From: Sphingomonas lacunae
GTDB lineage: Bacteria > Pseudomonadota > Alphaproteobacteria > Sphingomonadales > Sphingomonadaceae
NCBI RefSeq assembly: GCF_012979535.1
Contig: NZ_CP053015.1
Span: 930,001-994,000, forward strand
DNA length: 64,000 bases
Reading direction: 5' to 3'
In this document: positions 30,548 to 39,786 of the stretch, piece after piece
Layout: each line of letters begins with the position of its first letter
Numbering within the stretch: the first letter of the stretch is position 1
Program-made: the position numbers and the translations under genes
Notes under the pieces: model-generated
What the model was told of the DNA's origin: nothing
The model's database searches: none
The model's input: the letters and a program-made list of their open reading frames with translations, nothing else

Positions 30548-31600
30548 ATGCCCGTCGAGAGCCAGTCCGCCCAATCCATCGCAGCCCTAAGGTCGGCGTT
30601 GTTGCGATGGTATGCTGCCCATGCCCGGTCCCTGCCCTGGCGCGCTCCGCCAGGGACCAACGCCCGCCCCGATGCCTATCGTGTCTGGTTGTCGGAGGTC
30701 ATGCTGCAGCAAACAACCGTTGCCGCTGTTACGCCCTATTTTGAGCGGTTCACCCGGCGATGGCCGACACTATCCGACTTTGCGGCTGCAGAATCAGCGG
30801 ACATTCTCGCGGCCTGGGCGGGCTTGGGTTACTACAGCCGGGCGCGCAACCTCGTGGCTTGCGCCAGACAGGTCGTTGACGAACATGGCGGCATGTTCCC
30901 GGCCAGCGAAGCGGCTTTGCGCCAATTGCCAGGCATCGGCGACTATACAGCGGCCGCCATCGCCGCCATTGCCTTTGGCGAGGCAGCGGTGCCGGTTGAT
31001 GCCAATGTCGAGCGGGTTATCGCGCGCCTCTATGCGATTGACGAACCCTTGCCGGGTGCACGCAAGGCCATTGGACAAGCTGCGAGGGAATTGTGGCCCG
31101 CAGATGGTGCCGCGGGCGATTTTGCCCAGGCCATGATGGACCTCGGCTCATCCATCTGCACCAACCGCGCACCCGCTTGCCTGACCTGTCCGCTGGTCAG
31201 GCAATGCCGCGCCGCGTGTAGCGGCGCGGCAGAGTCCATTCCCGTCAAACCGGCAAAAAGGCCGCGACCCGTTCGCCACGGCGAAGCGCGCTGGATTGAA
31301 CGCAATGGTGACGTCTGGCTCATCAGACGGCCCGAAAAGGGCATGCTGGGGGGCATGCGGGCGCTACCTGGGGGGGAATGGCTGGATCACGCAGAGACCC
31401 CCCCGGCCCCGGACGGAACATTGGGCGTGGTTCGGCACCTCTTCACCCATTTCGAGCTGAATCTGAGGGTCGTGCGCGGTGAAGCATTCTCAGATGCCGT
31501 AGGGGAAGGCGAATGGTGGCCCATCTCGCGACTTGACGAGGCAGGCCTGCCGACGCTCTATCGCCGCGCGGCAGAGATCGCAGTGGAGGAGAGACCATGA
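30548..31600 (+). CDS. mutY: Adenine DNA glycosylase MutY
   Basis: 350 residues. MutY removes adenine mispaired with 8-oxoguanine. The helix-hairpin-helix LPGIGDYTAAAIAAIAFG (about 116-133) is followed by the catalytic Asp in PVDANVERV, and the iron-sulfur cluster cysteines follow the C-x6-C-x2-C-x5-C spacing in the segment around 198-215. The C-terminal part is a NUDIX-like 8-oxoG recognition domain. The stop overlaps the next start (ATGA). No clear ribosome site is seen at the ATG. Confidence 0.97.
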   Translation: MPVESQSAQSIAALRSALLRWYAAHARSLPWRAPPGTNARPDAYRVWLSEVMLQQTTVAAVTPYFERFTRRWPTLSDFAAAESADILAAWAGLGYYSRARNLVACARQVVDEHGGMFPASEAALRQLPGIGDYTAAAIAAIAFGEAAVPVDANVERVIARLYAIDEPLPGARKAIGQAARELWPADGAAGDFAQAMMDLGSSICTNRAPACLTCPLVRQCRAACSGAAESIPVKPAKRPRPVRHGEARWIERNGDVWLIRRPEKGMLGGMRALPGGEWLDHAETPPAPDGTLGVVRHLFTHFELNLRVVRGEAFSDAVGEGEWWPISRLDEAGLPTLYRRAAEIAVEERP

Positions 31601-32922
31601 GCCAGACAGCGCAACTGGAACGGAAAACCACGTTCATTGCGACCCGCAGACAGATGTTCGGCTGGGCACTGGGCGGTGCGGCGCTGGCCGCAACCAGCAG
31701 TCCCGCACGGGCTTTCTGGCAATCTACCGAACGCTTTGCCGGGCTGCGTAGCTATATCAATGACTATGTGTCCTCGCGTCGCTTGCCCGGCGCGCTGGCC
31801 GCCTTTGCCTTTGGCCAGGGGCCGGTGCAAACCGTCGCCGCCGGAACGCTGGCGATGGAAAGCGACACCAAGGTTGATCTCAACAGCCTGTGGCGCATCT
31901 ATTCGATGACCAAGCCGATAACCGGCATGGCTGTGATGCAATTGATCGAACAGGGACGCCTGGCGCTCGACCAGCCACTTTACGACCTATTGCCGCGTTT
32001 CCGCACGATGCGCGTGCTGACCAGCGCCGATGCGCCGATTGACCAAACGGTCCCTGCCGAGCGGGCAATCACGATGCGGCACCTGCTTACGCATACCGCT
32101 GGCCTTGGCTATTCGATCGTCCAGCGGGGCCCGATCAAGGACTATTATGAACAGCATGGCATCGTGCCCGGCCAGGTCAGCCGCCTGTCGATCCCGGGAC
32201 TTGATCGTGGTCGCCCCGCGCCGAGCCTGGAGGCCTTTGCCGATGCACTGGCCGATGCACCACTGGTCTATCAGCCCGGGACAAGGTGGAGCTATTCGAT
32301 CTCGCTGGACCTGTTGGGCCGGGTGATAGAGGTTGTCAGCGGAATGCCGTTCGACACCTATCTGAAACAGCAGATTTTCGAACCGCTGGGCATGACCAGC
32401 ACCGGTTTTCGGGTGCCCCAGACCAATATTCCGCGGCTGTCGACCAATTATGCGCCGGTTGGCGGCATACTCCTGCCGATCGATCCGGCGAGCACAAGCA
32501 TTTATCTCGACCAACCGGCCTTTCCCTTTGGCGGTGCGGGACTGGTCAGTTCGGCGCATGATTATGACCGTTTCCTAGCCATGCTGATGAATGAAGGCAC
32601 GCTGGACGGAGAGCGCGTTCTGGCGCCCGAAACGGCGAGACTGGCCATGTCCAACCTGTTACCCGAAGGAATCGATACGCGTGGCACCTTTGCCGACGGC
32701 GCCGGTTTTGGTGCCGGGGGCCGGGTTTCACTGCCTTCATCGCCCGATGGCGAGGGCACTTTTGGGTGGGGCGGCGCCGCCGGCACAATCGCCCTGGTCA
32801 ACAGTCGCCGTCGACTGCGTTTCGCGGGCTATGCCAATTACATGCCGTCCGAAGCCTATGACTTCCAGCGGCGGGTTGCCGAAGTCTTTCTGGCCGATCT
32901 GCGCGCTATGGTGGGGGCATGA
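31597..32922 (+). CDS. Serine hydrolase / beta-lactamase family protein
   Basis: 441 residues. A Tat-like signal (TRRQMFGWALGGAALA near 17-32) points to export. The serine beta-lactamase/esterase fold is shown by the SxxK motif SMTK in IYSMTKPITGMAVM, a tyrosine motif WSYSISLDLLGRVIEVVSG and a GWGGAAGT loop in place of KTG. Such proteins are class C beta-lactamase-like esterases or peptidases; resistance activity cannot be inferred. It is translationally coupled to mutY upstream and nudC downstream. Confidence 0.88.
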   Translation: MSQTAQLERKTTFIATRRQMFGWALGGAALAATSSPARAFWQSTERFAGLRSYINDYVSSRRLPGALAAFAFGQGPVQTVAAGTLAMESDTKVDLNSLWRIYSMTKPITGMAVMQLIEQGRLALDQPLYDLLPRFRTMRVLTSADAPIDQTVPAERAITMRHLLTHTAGLGYSIVQRGPIKDYYEQHGIVPGQVSRLSIPGLDRGRPAPSLEAFADALADAPLVYQPGTRWSYSISLDLLGRVIEVVSGMPFDTYLKQQIFEPLGMTSTGFRVPQTNIPRLSTNYAPVGGILLPIDPASTSIYLDQPAFPFGGAGLVSSAHDYDRFLAMLMNEGTLDGERVLAPETARLAMSNLLPEGIDTRGTFADGAGFGAGGRVSLPSSPDGEGTFGWGGAAGTIALVNSRRRLRFAGYANYMPSEAYDFQRRVAEVFLADLRAMVGA

Positions 32923-33791
32923 GCATTCCCGGATTCACCGGCGCTCGCATTGACCGGTGCGACGCCACCCGCAATGACCCCGCCTTGCTGGGCGAAGCCA
33001 TGGCATCAATGTCGGCCCGGCTGTTGCGGTTGGAAGGTATCGATCCCGTCGATGATGGCGAGGGGCGGCTGGCATGGGGATCGATGGCCGAAGCGGAACC
33101 TGATGCGGACCTTTTGTTCCTCGGCAAGCTCGACGGCAAGCCACGCTTTGTCGCGCTGCCCGGTCAAGGATCCGGTCTCAACGCACGATCGCGCAGCTGC
33201 ATGCGCATCCTGCCTTTTCTGGCCCCGGAAGAGGTCGCCCTTTATGGCGCGGCGCGCAGTCTCGTCGATTGGCATGCCCGGCACCAATTCTGTTCGAACT
33301 GCGGGGCCCCCACAAGGGCGGCAAAGGGCGGCTGGCAGCGCAGTTGCAGCAGCTGTGGGGGCGAGCATTTCCCGAGAACCGACCCGGTAGTCATCATGCT
33401 TGCTGAACATGGCGACGATGTGCTGGTCGGCCGCCAGCCCATGTTCCCCAAGGGCAATTATTCGGCGCTCGCCGGCTTTGTCGAACCGGGTGAATCCCTC
33501 GAAGAGGCGGTTTCCCGCGAGTTATTCGAAGAAGCGGGCATCAGGACATCGTCGGTCCGCTATATTGCGAGCCAACCCTGGCCATTTCCGTCATCATTGA
33601 TGGTGGGCTGTGTCGCGGTGGCGACCAATCGTGACATCACCCTCGACACAACCGAACTGGAGGATGCGATGTGGGTGAGCAGGGATCAGGTTCTTGCCGC
33701 ACTCGCGGGCGACCCCGAGTCACCGTTCAAGGTGCCGCCACCCATGGCCATTGCCCATACCTTGTTGACGCGTTGGGCTGCTGGCGCCTGA
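32919..33791 (+). CDS. nudC: NAD(+) diphosphatase NudC
   Basis: 290 residues. A zinc-ribbon with CSNCG and CSSCG (about residues 125-148) is followed by the Nudix box with the G-x5-E-x7-RE-x2-EE-x-G pattern in GFVEPGESLEEAVSRELFEE and by SQPWPFPSSLM, the NudC-specific motif. The enzyme hydrolyses NAD(H) and removes NAD caps from RNA. Overlaps the previous stop by ATGA. The N-terminal 120 residues are the less conserved dimerisation part. Confidence 0.96.
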   Translation: MSIPGFTGARIDRCDATRNDPALLGEAMASMSARLLRLEGIDPVDDGEGRLAWGSMAEAEPDADLLFLGKLDGKPRFVALPGQGSGLNARSRSCMRILPFLAPEEVALYGAARSLVDWHARHQFCSNCGAPTRAAKGGWQRSCSSCGGEHFPRTDPVVIMLAEHGDDVLVGRQPMFPKGNYSALAGFVEPGESLEEAVSRELFEEAGIRTSSVRYIASQPWPFPSSLMVGCVAVATNRDITLDTTELEDAMWVSRDQVLAALAGDPESPFKVPPPMAIAHTLLTRWAAGA

Positions 33792-33816
33792 ACAGCGGCA
33801 CTGGCGGGAAACCAGG

Positions 33817-35181
33817 TCATCGTCCGGTTGCTATAAGGGTGAACCGGGTCTGGCGACCATCAATGTAGCGCACGCTGTTGCCATCGAAGAAGGCATTCTC
33901 CTCGGTCCGGAAGTCAACCCGCTGCCCGCCCCATTCGGGCACTGCGGCATAGGAAGTCAGCTCGATGGACCAGGCGGTGTTGGGACGGACTGGCCCGGCA
34001 CCCCTGGGGTCAGCGTTTTGATTGTCCCAGAAACCGATGGAAGGCCCGGCGCCGTGGCCATGCAACCCGATGGGGTGGGAATAGATCGACGGATCAAGCC
34101 CGGCAGCCAGCGCCTCCGCCCTGGCCAGTGCCAACACTTCATTGCCGCTGCGGCCTGTGGCGAAATGCCGCGTTAGAATATCCTGCACCCGGTTGCTGTT
34201 GGCCAACCCTTGCCTGAGCCCGGCAGGCGCGTCAGTCTCTCCAGGCTTCAGAACATAGGCTAGATGCTGTGTGTCGCTGCTCAGCCCGAGATAGGTGATA
34301 CCGAAATCGGTCCACAGCAGATCGCCGGGCTGGATCACCTCGTCCCCTTCGAGCATGCCGGTCACACCTTGGCGCTGGATACCCACCGAGGGGTGGAACC
34401 AGGGATCGAGACCGAGTTGCAGAAGCCGGTCCCGATACCACCACTGCACCTGTTCGGCAGTGGTGACGCCCGGCGTGATGACTGCCGGCGAAAAGGCCTC
34501 GGCAATCAGCGCATGCGCCGTGCGCAAGATGGTTGGATACAGGTTCATTTCACCCGGCGTGCGCGTCTCAAGCCAACGGATGGCCAGCCTTTCCCCGCTA
34601 ACGATCCTCGAACGCAGTTCAGCGGGCAAAACAGCGTTCAGCCGGACATATTGGCTGAGCGTCATGCCGTCAGCGAACTGATAGAGGTCGGAGCTGTTGA
34701 TGGCGATTCGGGCAGGATCGCGCGCGGCGATGATGTCCGCGACCGCCTGCCACTGATCCGGCTGCTCGGCCGGATTCCATGCAGGTGCAAACAGACCGCC
34801 CAGCCCATAGCGGCTGACCGTAAGGCGTTCGATCGGCTGACCATTACCCGGGTCATGAAAGATCAAGATCGTCCGCCGCCGCGCATGCATGTTTTCGGCA
34901 TCCAGCATCGATGCGACCACCGGCTCCTCAAAATATTCGCGCGCGACGAGCAGCCACAAATCTATGCCTTCTTCGCGCATGATGGCAGGGATGAGGGTGT
35001 CAAGCCGCTCCGCCAGGACGCGATTGGCCGTTTCAGCCCGGTCCCGGGCTGAAAGAACAGGAGGAACCGTGGGCGCTGCCTCTTCGGTCTGTGACATTGT
35101 GATCGGCGCGGACCCGGCCGCATCCTGGGCCGTCAGGGGCCAGAGGGTCAATGCTGCTGCCACTATCGCCCACTTTGCCAT
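33817..35181 (-). CDS. Exported M24-family metallopeptidase (Xaa-Pro aminopeptidase-like)
   Basis: 454 residues from the ATG at 35181, with GGGG 5 nt upstream. A signal peptide (AIVAAALTLWPLTAQDA) suggests a periplasmic enzyme. The creatinase-type N-domain (WLLVAREYFEEPV) precedes a pita-bread fold with metal ligands in LLWTDFGITYLG, SDTQHLAYV, IGLHGHGAGP and IELTSY followed by FRTEENAFF. The DFG in the first motif differs from the more usual D-x-G-x-x-Y, so activity should not be taken for granted. Convergent with nudC. Confidence 0.88.
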   Translation of the reverse strand: MAKWAIVAAALTLWPLTAQDAAGSAPITMSQTEEAAPTVPPVLSARDRAETANRVLAERLDTLIPAIMREEGIDLWLLVAREYFEEPVVASMLDAENMHARRRTILIFHDPGNGQPIERLTVSRYGLGGLFAPAWNPAEQPDQWQAVADIIAARDPARIAINSSDLYQFADGMTLSQYVRLNAVLPAELRSRIVSGERLAIRWLETRTPGEMNLYPTILRTAHALIAEAFSPAVITPGVTTAEQVQWWYRDRLLQLGLDPWFHPSVGIQRQGVTGMLEGDEVIQPGDLLWTDFGITYLGLSSDTQHLAYVLKPGETDAPAGLRQGLANSNRVQDILTRHFATGRSGNEVLALARAEALAAGLDPSIYSHPIGLHGHGAGPSIGFWDNQNADPRGAGPVRPNTAWSIELTSYAAVPEWGGQRVDFRTEENAFFDGNSVRYIDGRQTRFTLIATGR

Positions 35182-35281
35182 GCTGACCCCGCCAGTTGTA
35201 ACAAGACACTGACACTGGCCGTTGGCCGCCCCCGGATCAAGCGCAGGCTTTGGCATTCGCACCGATGATCCAACGCCGCAC

Positions 35282-35320
35282 ATATATTATATCTTGCTAA
35301 TATCATTGATATCTAATATT
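35282..35320. promoter_or_regulatory. AT-rich divergent promoter with palindromic operator-like sites
   Basis: In the 223-bp gap between the M24 gene and the AhpD-like gene, ATATC or its complement is repeated: ATATC, ATATC, GATAT, ATATT between 35289 and 35319. ATATCA-T-TGATAT at 35300-35312 is a perfect palindrome. The stretch is strikingly AT-rich for this genome and looks like a promoter with a regulator site. The regulator is unknown. Confidence 0.5.
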
Positions 35321-35404
35321 GCTTGATCCTTGCAATGGCGCAAGCCGGGCGGGCGGCCTTCCGCTGCCGGTCGATCAAAACCCAGGCGAGGAGCTCGCAT
35401 CTCC

Positions 35405-35764
35405 ATGAGCAAAAGTCATGTCAAGGACTGGCCCGACATGGCCAGCAAGATGAACCCAGCAGTGGGCGAGCTGCGTCGCAGCGCGCCAGACACAATGGCC
35501 AGCTTTTCGGCGATGGGGAAGGCTGCGCTCGCCCCCGGCGCGCTCGACACCAAGACCAAGGAGTTGATCGCTATGGCCATCTCGGTCGCGGTCCGCTGCG
35601 ATCCTTGCGTCACTTACCATTCCGCCGCCGCTGTGAAACAGGGTGCATCGCGGGAGGAAGTGGCCGAAGCCATGGCAGTCGCGATGTACATGGGTGCAGG
35701 GCCAAGCGTCATGTACGCAGCGCAGGCGTTGGAGGCTTTCGACCAATGGGCCGAACAGGCCTGA
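35405..35764 (+). CDS. AhpD-like carboxymuconolactone decarboxylase-family protein
   Basis: 119 residues from the ATG at 35405, with AGGAG 10 nt upstream. The CxxC-containing motif CDPCVTYHSAAAVKQGAS with a preceding KTKELIAMAISVAVR helix and a later YMGAGPSVMYAAQALEAF helix fits AhpD-type peroxidase/disulfide reductases rather than true decarboxylases. It would reduce peroxides or take part in thiol redox reactions. It is alone, transcribed from the AT-rich region. Confidence 0.9.
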   Translation: MSKSHVKDWPDMASKMNPAVGELRRSAPDTMASFSAMGKAALAPGALDTKTKELIAMAISVAVRCDPCVTYHSAAAVKQGASREEVAEAMAVAMYMGAGPSVMYAAQALEAFDQWAEQA

Positions 35765-35802
35765 TCACCGCGCATCAAAGCGACACCGCTTCTTGATGAC
35801 AA

Positions 35803-35824
35803 TCGGCCAGCGTTGGCTGGCCGA
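35803..35824 (+). terminator. Hairpin after the AhpD-like gene
   Basis: TCGGCCAGC and GCTGGCCGA form a perfect 9-bp stem with a GTTG loop 38 bp after the stop. There is no T-run. Confidence 0.5.
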
Positions 35825-35928
35825 ATCCCCTCAAGCTGAAAAGTGGCAGATGGTTGGCGTTTGATGCTGGTCAATGAACTCTGGTCGCGTCTGGTTCACC
35901 GGGCAAGCATGGTCATGGCAGAGCCCAC

Positions 35929-36360
35929 ATGAAAGTTCCCGGCCACTCGCGAATGCCAAGCATGCGCCGTCAGCTGACCAAGAACCGCGGCTTGGCCTTG
36001 GCCTTTCTCGCGTTCGCCCTGCTCATCCGGGCAATGGTTCCCGCAGGCATGATGCCAGTGGCGACGTCGCTTGGCTTGTCCGTACAGATCTGCTCGGGCC
36101 AATCACAAGCACTGACACATATTGTTGTGCCCCTGAACCGAGAGGAACAGCACAAGCGGCCTTTATCGGCCCTTGGTGATGGCGGGCCATGTCCATTCGC
36201 CGGGCTGAATGCCCATGCCTTTCCGTCAAAGGCCCCGGTTTTTAGGCAGCCCGGACTTCCCATCGCTGCTTTGGGCCTAGTGGCGGACCAATCAACCCTC
36301 GCTCTCGACACATTTCGATACCGACTGCCGCCATCACAGGGGCCACCTCTCAGACTTTGA
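35929..36360 (+). CDS. DUF2946-family protein
   Basis: 143 residues. An N-terminal membrane segment (RGLALAFLAFALLIRAMVPAG, near 19-39) leads into MMPV and LSVQICSGQ, then a polar stretch with GPCPFAGLNA; this Cys-containing pattern is the DUF2946 signature. In many proteobacteria such genes neighbour copper uptake or resistance receptors, and here a TonB receptor follows after 102 bp. A metal-related role is inferred. An alternative start a few codons later (ATG of MPSMRRQ) is possible. Confidence 0.75.
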   Translation: MKVPGHSRMPSMRRQLTKNRGLALAFLAFALLIRAMVPAGMMPVATSLGLSVQICSGQSQALTHIVVPLNREEQHKRPLSALGDGGPCPFAGLNAHAFPSKAPVFRQPGLPIAALGLVADQSTLALDTFRYRLPPSQGPPLRL

Positions 36361-36366
36361 CAGTCC

Positions 36367-36386
36367 GCGGGGCGCACTTGCCCCGC
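36367..36386 (+). terminator. GC-rich hairpin between DUF2946 gene and TonB receptor
   Basis: GCGGGGC-GCACTT-GCCCCGC, a 7-bp stem, lies 6 bp after the DUF2946 stop. No T-run follows. It may attenuate rather than end transcription into the receptor gene. Confidence 0.45.
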
Positions 36387-36462
36387 TCCACCCAGAGTCC
36401 CTGAATGTCTCAGCGCTGACCAGTCGGGCCAGTTGCTGACGGCACACTGTTCGAGATCCACC

Positions 36463-38544
36463 ATGAGAATTTCACTTTTCGCCGTCGCGGCAGCACTTGG
36501 CGCGCCTCTCCCCGTCTATGCGGGGGACCTTGACACCACATCTCCGGAAATGATCGTTGTTACCGCTCCTCGTCTCACGGCAGTCGACGACCGGAAACAA
36601 GCAGATGAGGAATTGGTGTCAGGGCCAGACGCCGCTGCCTTCCTTGCCCGGCAACCGGGCATGGATCTGGTCAGCAACGGGCAATTGTCCGGCCAAGTGC
36701 AAATGCGCGGCCTGTTCGGCGAGCGCATCTTGCTCAGGATCAATGGCCAAAGATTCGCGACCGGAGGGCCCAATGCGATGGACCCGGCGATGCATTATGC
36801 CCCAATGCCATTGCTTGACCGATTCGAGATTGCCCGAGGCATCTCCCCGGTTCGCGATGGCCCCGGATTGGGAGGCGGCATCAATGCCGTCCTCAAACAA
36901 ATCGGATTTGGCGACGCCGGACCACTTGCTCCCCATGTCGATCTTGCCAGCCAGTATCGCACGGTCGACCAAGGCACCGCGCTGGGCGGTCTTGTCGGGC
37001 TATCCAACGACTGGTTGCGCATCGGGGCGACAGCCTCCCGCGAGCAGGGTGATGATGGCCGCTTTCCCGGCGGTCGAATTGCTGCAACCTCATACAACCG
37101 GGCGGTATACGGAATTCACGCCGGCGTCCGCGTCGGATCCGGCGAAGTGTCGATCGAATATCGGCGGCAGAATACCGGTCGGTCTGGCAACCCGCCTTTT
37201 GCCATGGATATCGTCTATTTCCACACCGACTTCGTGCAGATGGGCTTTACCGGCACCCTTGCGCCGACCATCGAACTGCGCGCCCGTGCCAGCTATACCG
37301 CTGTCGATCACCGGATGAACAATTACAGCCTTCGCCCGGCACCAGCCACTGCTGCTCACCGGCAGTCAGATACATATGCCGACACCATGACGGCAGATGC
37401 CGCGCTCAGGTTCGGCACGGCCACACGCCATGTGCAAATCGGCATCGATGCAGAGATCATCGACAAGGGCTATATGCTCTACGATCCCCTGCAGCCCGCC
37501 TTCTTCATTCATCCGCTCGATGGCGCAACGACCCAGCGGATCGGTGCCTTCGTCGAGTGGCGTACCGCGCTCGGGCCAATAGAAGCAGAAGCAGGCATCA
37601 GGCTCGACAATCATCGCGCGAGCACTGGCGATCCACGCTTTGGACCCGGCGTGCCAGTCGGGCCAGTCAATCTCGCGCGCAGCTTTAGTCAGTTGGATCG
37701 CCGCTGGTCTGCCAGTAGCGCTGACATCGCTTTGCGATTGTGGTCCGAACAAGACGACTGGACGCCACGTCTGACTTTGGCCCGCAAGACACGCGTCCCC
37801 AGTCTCATCGAACGATTCTCCTGGTTGCCGACAGAAGCGAGCGGCGGGCTGGCGGATGGAAACATCTATGTCGGAGACGTCAATCTGAAGCCCGAAACGG
37901 CATGGGTCGCCGAAATCGGGACAGACTGGGCGACGAATGGTTTTTATGCGCGTCCGGTCGTCTTTTATCGGCGCATCGACAATTTCATTCAAGGCGTTCC
38001 GTATGACTCCACGCCCGGCCTCATCAACACCCCGGTTGAAATGGTAGCGAGCGCAAGCGGTGACAGCACTCCCCTGCGCTTCGCCAATACCGACGCGACC
38101 CTCTATGGATTTGATATCGCATTCGGCGCGCACATTGTCGGCCCTTTGCGATTCGATGGAATGTTCAGCCACGTGCGGGGCAAGAGACGGGACATCAAAG
38201 ACAACCTGTATCGAATGGCACCTGATAACGGCCGCATTTCAGTAAGTTGGGTTGACGACAGTTGGTCGGTTTCTGGCGAAGCCGAATGGGTCTCGACCCA
38301 AAGGAAAACTTCCGCAACAAACGGGGAGGCCGCGACTGCAAGCCACCTGCTGGTCCATGCTCATGCCCGTTGGTCACCGACGCCCAATCTTCGACTCGAT
38401 GTCGGAATCGAGAACATCTTCAACCGGGCCTATGTCGATCACCTGGCAGGTTACAACAGGATAGCTGGCTCGGACGTCGGGATTGGTGAACGCTTGCCCG
38501 GCCTAGGTCGGTCCGCCTTCCTCAAGGTGAGCTGGGCAGTCTAG
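36463..38544 (+). CDS. TonB-dependent receptor (possibly copper related)
   Basis: 693 residues from the ATG at 36463. Signal peptide to about residue 20 (SLFAVAAALGAPLPVYAGD), TonB box-like EMIVVTAPR, plug with VQMRGLFGERILLRINGQR and ARGISPVRDGPGLGGGINAV, then the barrel with a final NIFNRAYVDHLAGYNRI segment. It ends FLKVSWAV without a terminal Phe. The plug and barrel end resemble OprC/NosA-type copper receptors, and the DUF2946 gene upstream fits that, but this is inference. Confidence 0.88.
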   Translation: MRISLFAVAAALGAPLPVYAGDLDTTSPEMIVVTAPRLTAVDDRKQADEELVSGPDAAAFLARQPGMDLVSNGQLSGQVQMRGLFGERILLRINGQRFATGGPNAMDPAMHYAPMPLLDRFEIARGISPVRDGPGLGGGINAVLKQIGFGDAGPLAPHVDLASQYRTVDQGTALGGLVGLSNDWLRIGATASREQGDDGRFPGGRIAATSYNRAVYGIHAGVRVGSGEVSIEYRRQNTGRSGNPPFAMDIVYFHTDFVQMGFTGTLAPTIELRARASYTAVDHRMNNYSLRPAPATAAHRQSDTYADTMTADAALRFGTATRHVQIGIDAEIIDKGYMLYDPLQPAFFIHPLDGATTQRIGAFVEWRTALGPIEAEAGIRLDNHRASTGDPRFGPGVPVGPVNLARSFSQLDRRWSASSADIALRLWSEQDDWTPRLTLARKTRVPSLIERFSWLPTEASGGLADGNIYVGDVNLKPETAWVAEIGTDWATNGFYARPVVFYRRIDNFIQGVPYDSTPGLINTPVEMVASASGDSTPLRFANTDATLYGFDIAFGAHIVGPLRFDGMFSHVRGKRRDIKDNLYRMAPDNGRISVSWVDDSWSVSGEAEWVSTQRKTSATNGEAATASHLLVHAHARWSPTPNLRLDVGIENIFNRAYVDHLAGYNRIAGSDVGIGERLPGLGRSAFLKVSWAV

Positions 38545-38793
38545 GCATGCTCGCCTGCGCGACATTCGTCCATGACCAAGTGTTGCGTGCATCCAGCGCT
38601 TGAAGCCCTGGCCCACAGCCGAAATGACAAGATCATCCCGGCTGTGGGCAGCAGGAGCAGGAAAAAGTCAGGTATTCCTAACCGCTTCGCGGAGACAAGG
38701 AGGCCGCATGCACACTATCCGAGCCCGCATGCGGGCCGCTTCCACGCCCTTTCTGGCGTTAGCGAATCGATTTTGGGAATTCGCGCAACTGGT

Positions 38794-38867
38794 TGGAGGC
38801 CCGAGCCGGAATCGAACCGGCGTGCAAGGATTTGCAGTCCTCTGCGTCACCACTCCGCCATCGGGCC
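38794..38867 (-). tRNA. tRNA-Cys (GCA)
   Basis: 74 nt on the minus strand with a 7-bp acceptor stem (GGCCCGA/TCGGGCC), encoded CCA, T-loop GGTTCGATTCC, and anticodon GCA corresponding to plus-strand bases 38833-38835. All arms pair. Reading frames drawn across this stretch are not genes. Confidence 0.97.
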
Positions 38868-39095
38868 TCACCAGTGGTTTGAGATTGGCGCGACTAGCGC
38901 AGAGAGCAGGCCATTGCAACCGTCTGTGCGCCGGTTGGGCCGCTATCTGCCGGCTCTGCCGGTAATCACATCCGACCTTTGCATGGAAGCACATGAGTGG
39001 GTATGGGCAGATCGATCAGACCCTCGTGGTGTATTATGGTTGCAACACGGAAGCGCCGCTTCTATGTTCGTGCCGAAAGCAGGAAAGTCCGTTCA

Positions 39096-39776
39096 ATGAC
39101 CGCCGCTTCCGTTCAGGCCGTTTCCACCGACAGCACCGCTTTGCGGCGTGCGATGGTCGACAGCCAGCTGCGCACCAATGAAGTGAATTCGCCGGCCCTG
39201 ATTGCGGCGATCGTCGCCACCCCGCGCGAAGCCCATGCCCCAGAGACGTCGCGGGCCGGCGCCTATAGCGATCGCGCCCTGCCATTGGGTGGTGGCCGCA
39301 GCCTCAATCCTGCCTTGACGACCGCCCGTTTGATCGCCGAACTCGGCAATGTTACGGGTCGTTCGGTCCTGTTGATCGGAGCGGCAACCGGCTATGCCGC
39401 TGCCATTCTCGCAAGGCTCGGTGCCCGGGTTACCGCGGTAGAGGAATCAAAAGCCTTGATGGACATGGCGCGGACCGCTCTCGCCGGCATGGCAGGCGTC
39501 ACCCTCGTCGAAGGGCAACTGTCTGCTGGCGCGCCTGACCTTGCGCCTTTTGATGCGTTGATCATCGACGGAGCGATCGAGCAATTGCCCGCCGCCCTTC
39601 TGGGCCAGCTGGCCGAGGGTGCGCCCATCGTCACCGGCATGAATGACGGGGGTGTTACACGGCTTGGGCGGGCGATTTATGCCTCTGCATCACCATCGAT
39701 TCGCCCGCTGTCCTTCATTGATCTCGAATGTGTTCGGTTACCTGGCTTTGCCCCGCCCGAACGCTTTTCCTTCTGA
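39096..39776 (+). CDS. Protein-L-isoaspartate O-methyltransferase-like protein
   Basis: 226 residues from the ATG at 39096, with AGGAAAG upstream. It has the PCMT family layout: LRRAMVDSQLRTNEV, LPLGGGRSLNPALTTARLIAEL and the SAM-binding motif VLLIGAATGYAAAILARLGARVTAVEE, then LAPFDALIIDGAIEQLP. Relative to PCMTs the first SAM motif reads IGAATGY instead of IGTGSGY. Such shorter alphaproteobacterial members are often annotated as PCMT without test. It lies 10 bp before the tolC-like gene, and the two may be co-transcribed. Confidence 0.85.
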   Translation: MTAASVQAVSTDSTALRRAMVDSQLRTNEVNSPALIAAIVATPREAHAPETSRAGAYSDRALPLGGGRSLNPALTTARLIAELGNVTGRSVLLIGAATGYAAAILARLGARVTAVEESKALMDMARTALAGMAGVTLVEGQLSAGAPDLAPFDALIIDGAIEQLPAALLGQLAEGAPIVTGMNDGGVTRLGRAIYASASPSIRPLSFIDLECVRLPGFAPPERFSF

Positions 39777-39786
39777 TCGGAACTCC

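Noticed and set aside
38572..39099. Frames of 121 and 175 residues around tRNA-Cys
   Set aside because: They run through the tRNA gene and show no coding features; such products are typical false predictions.
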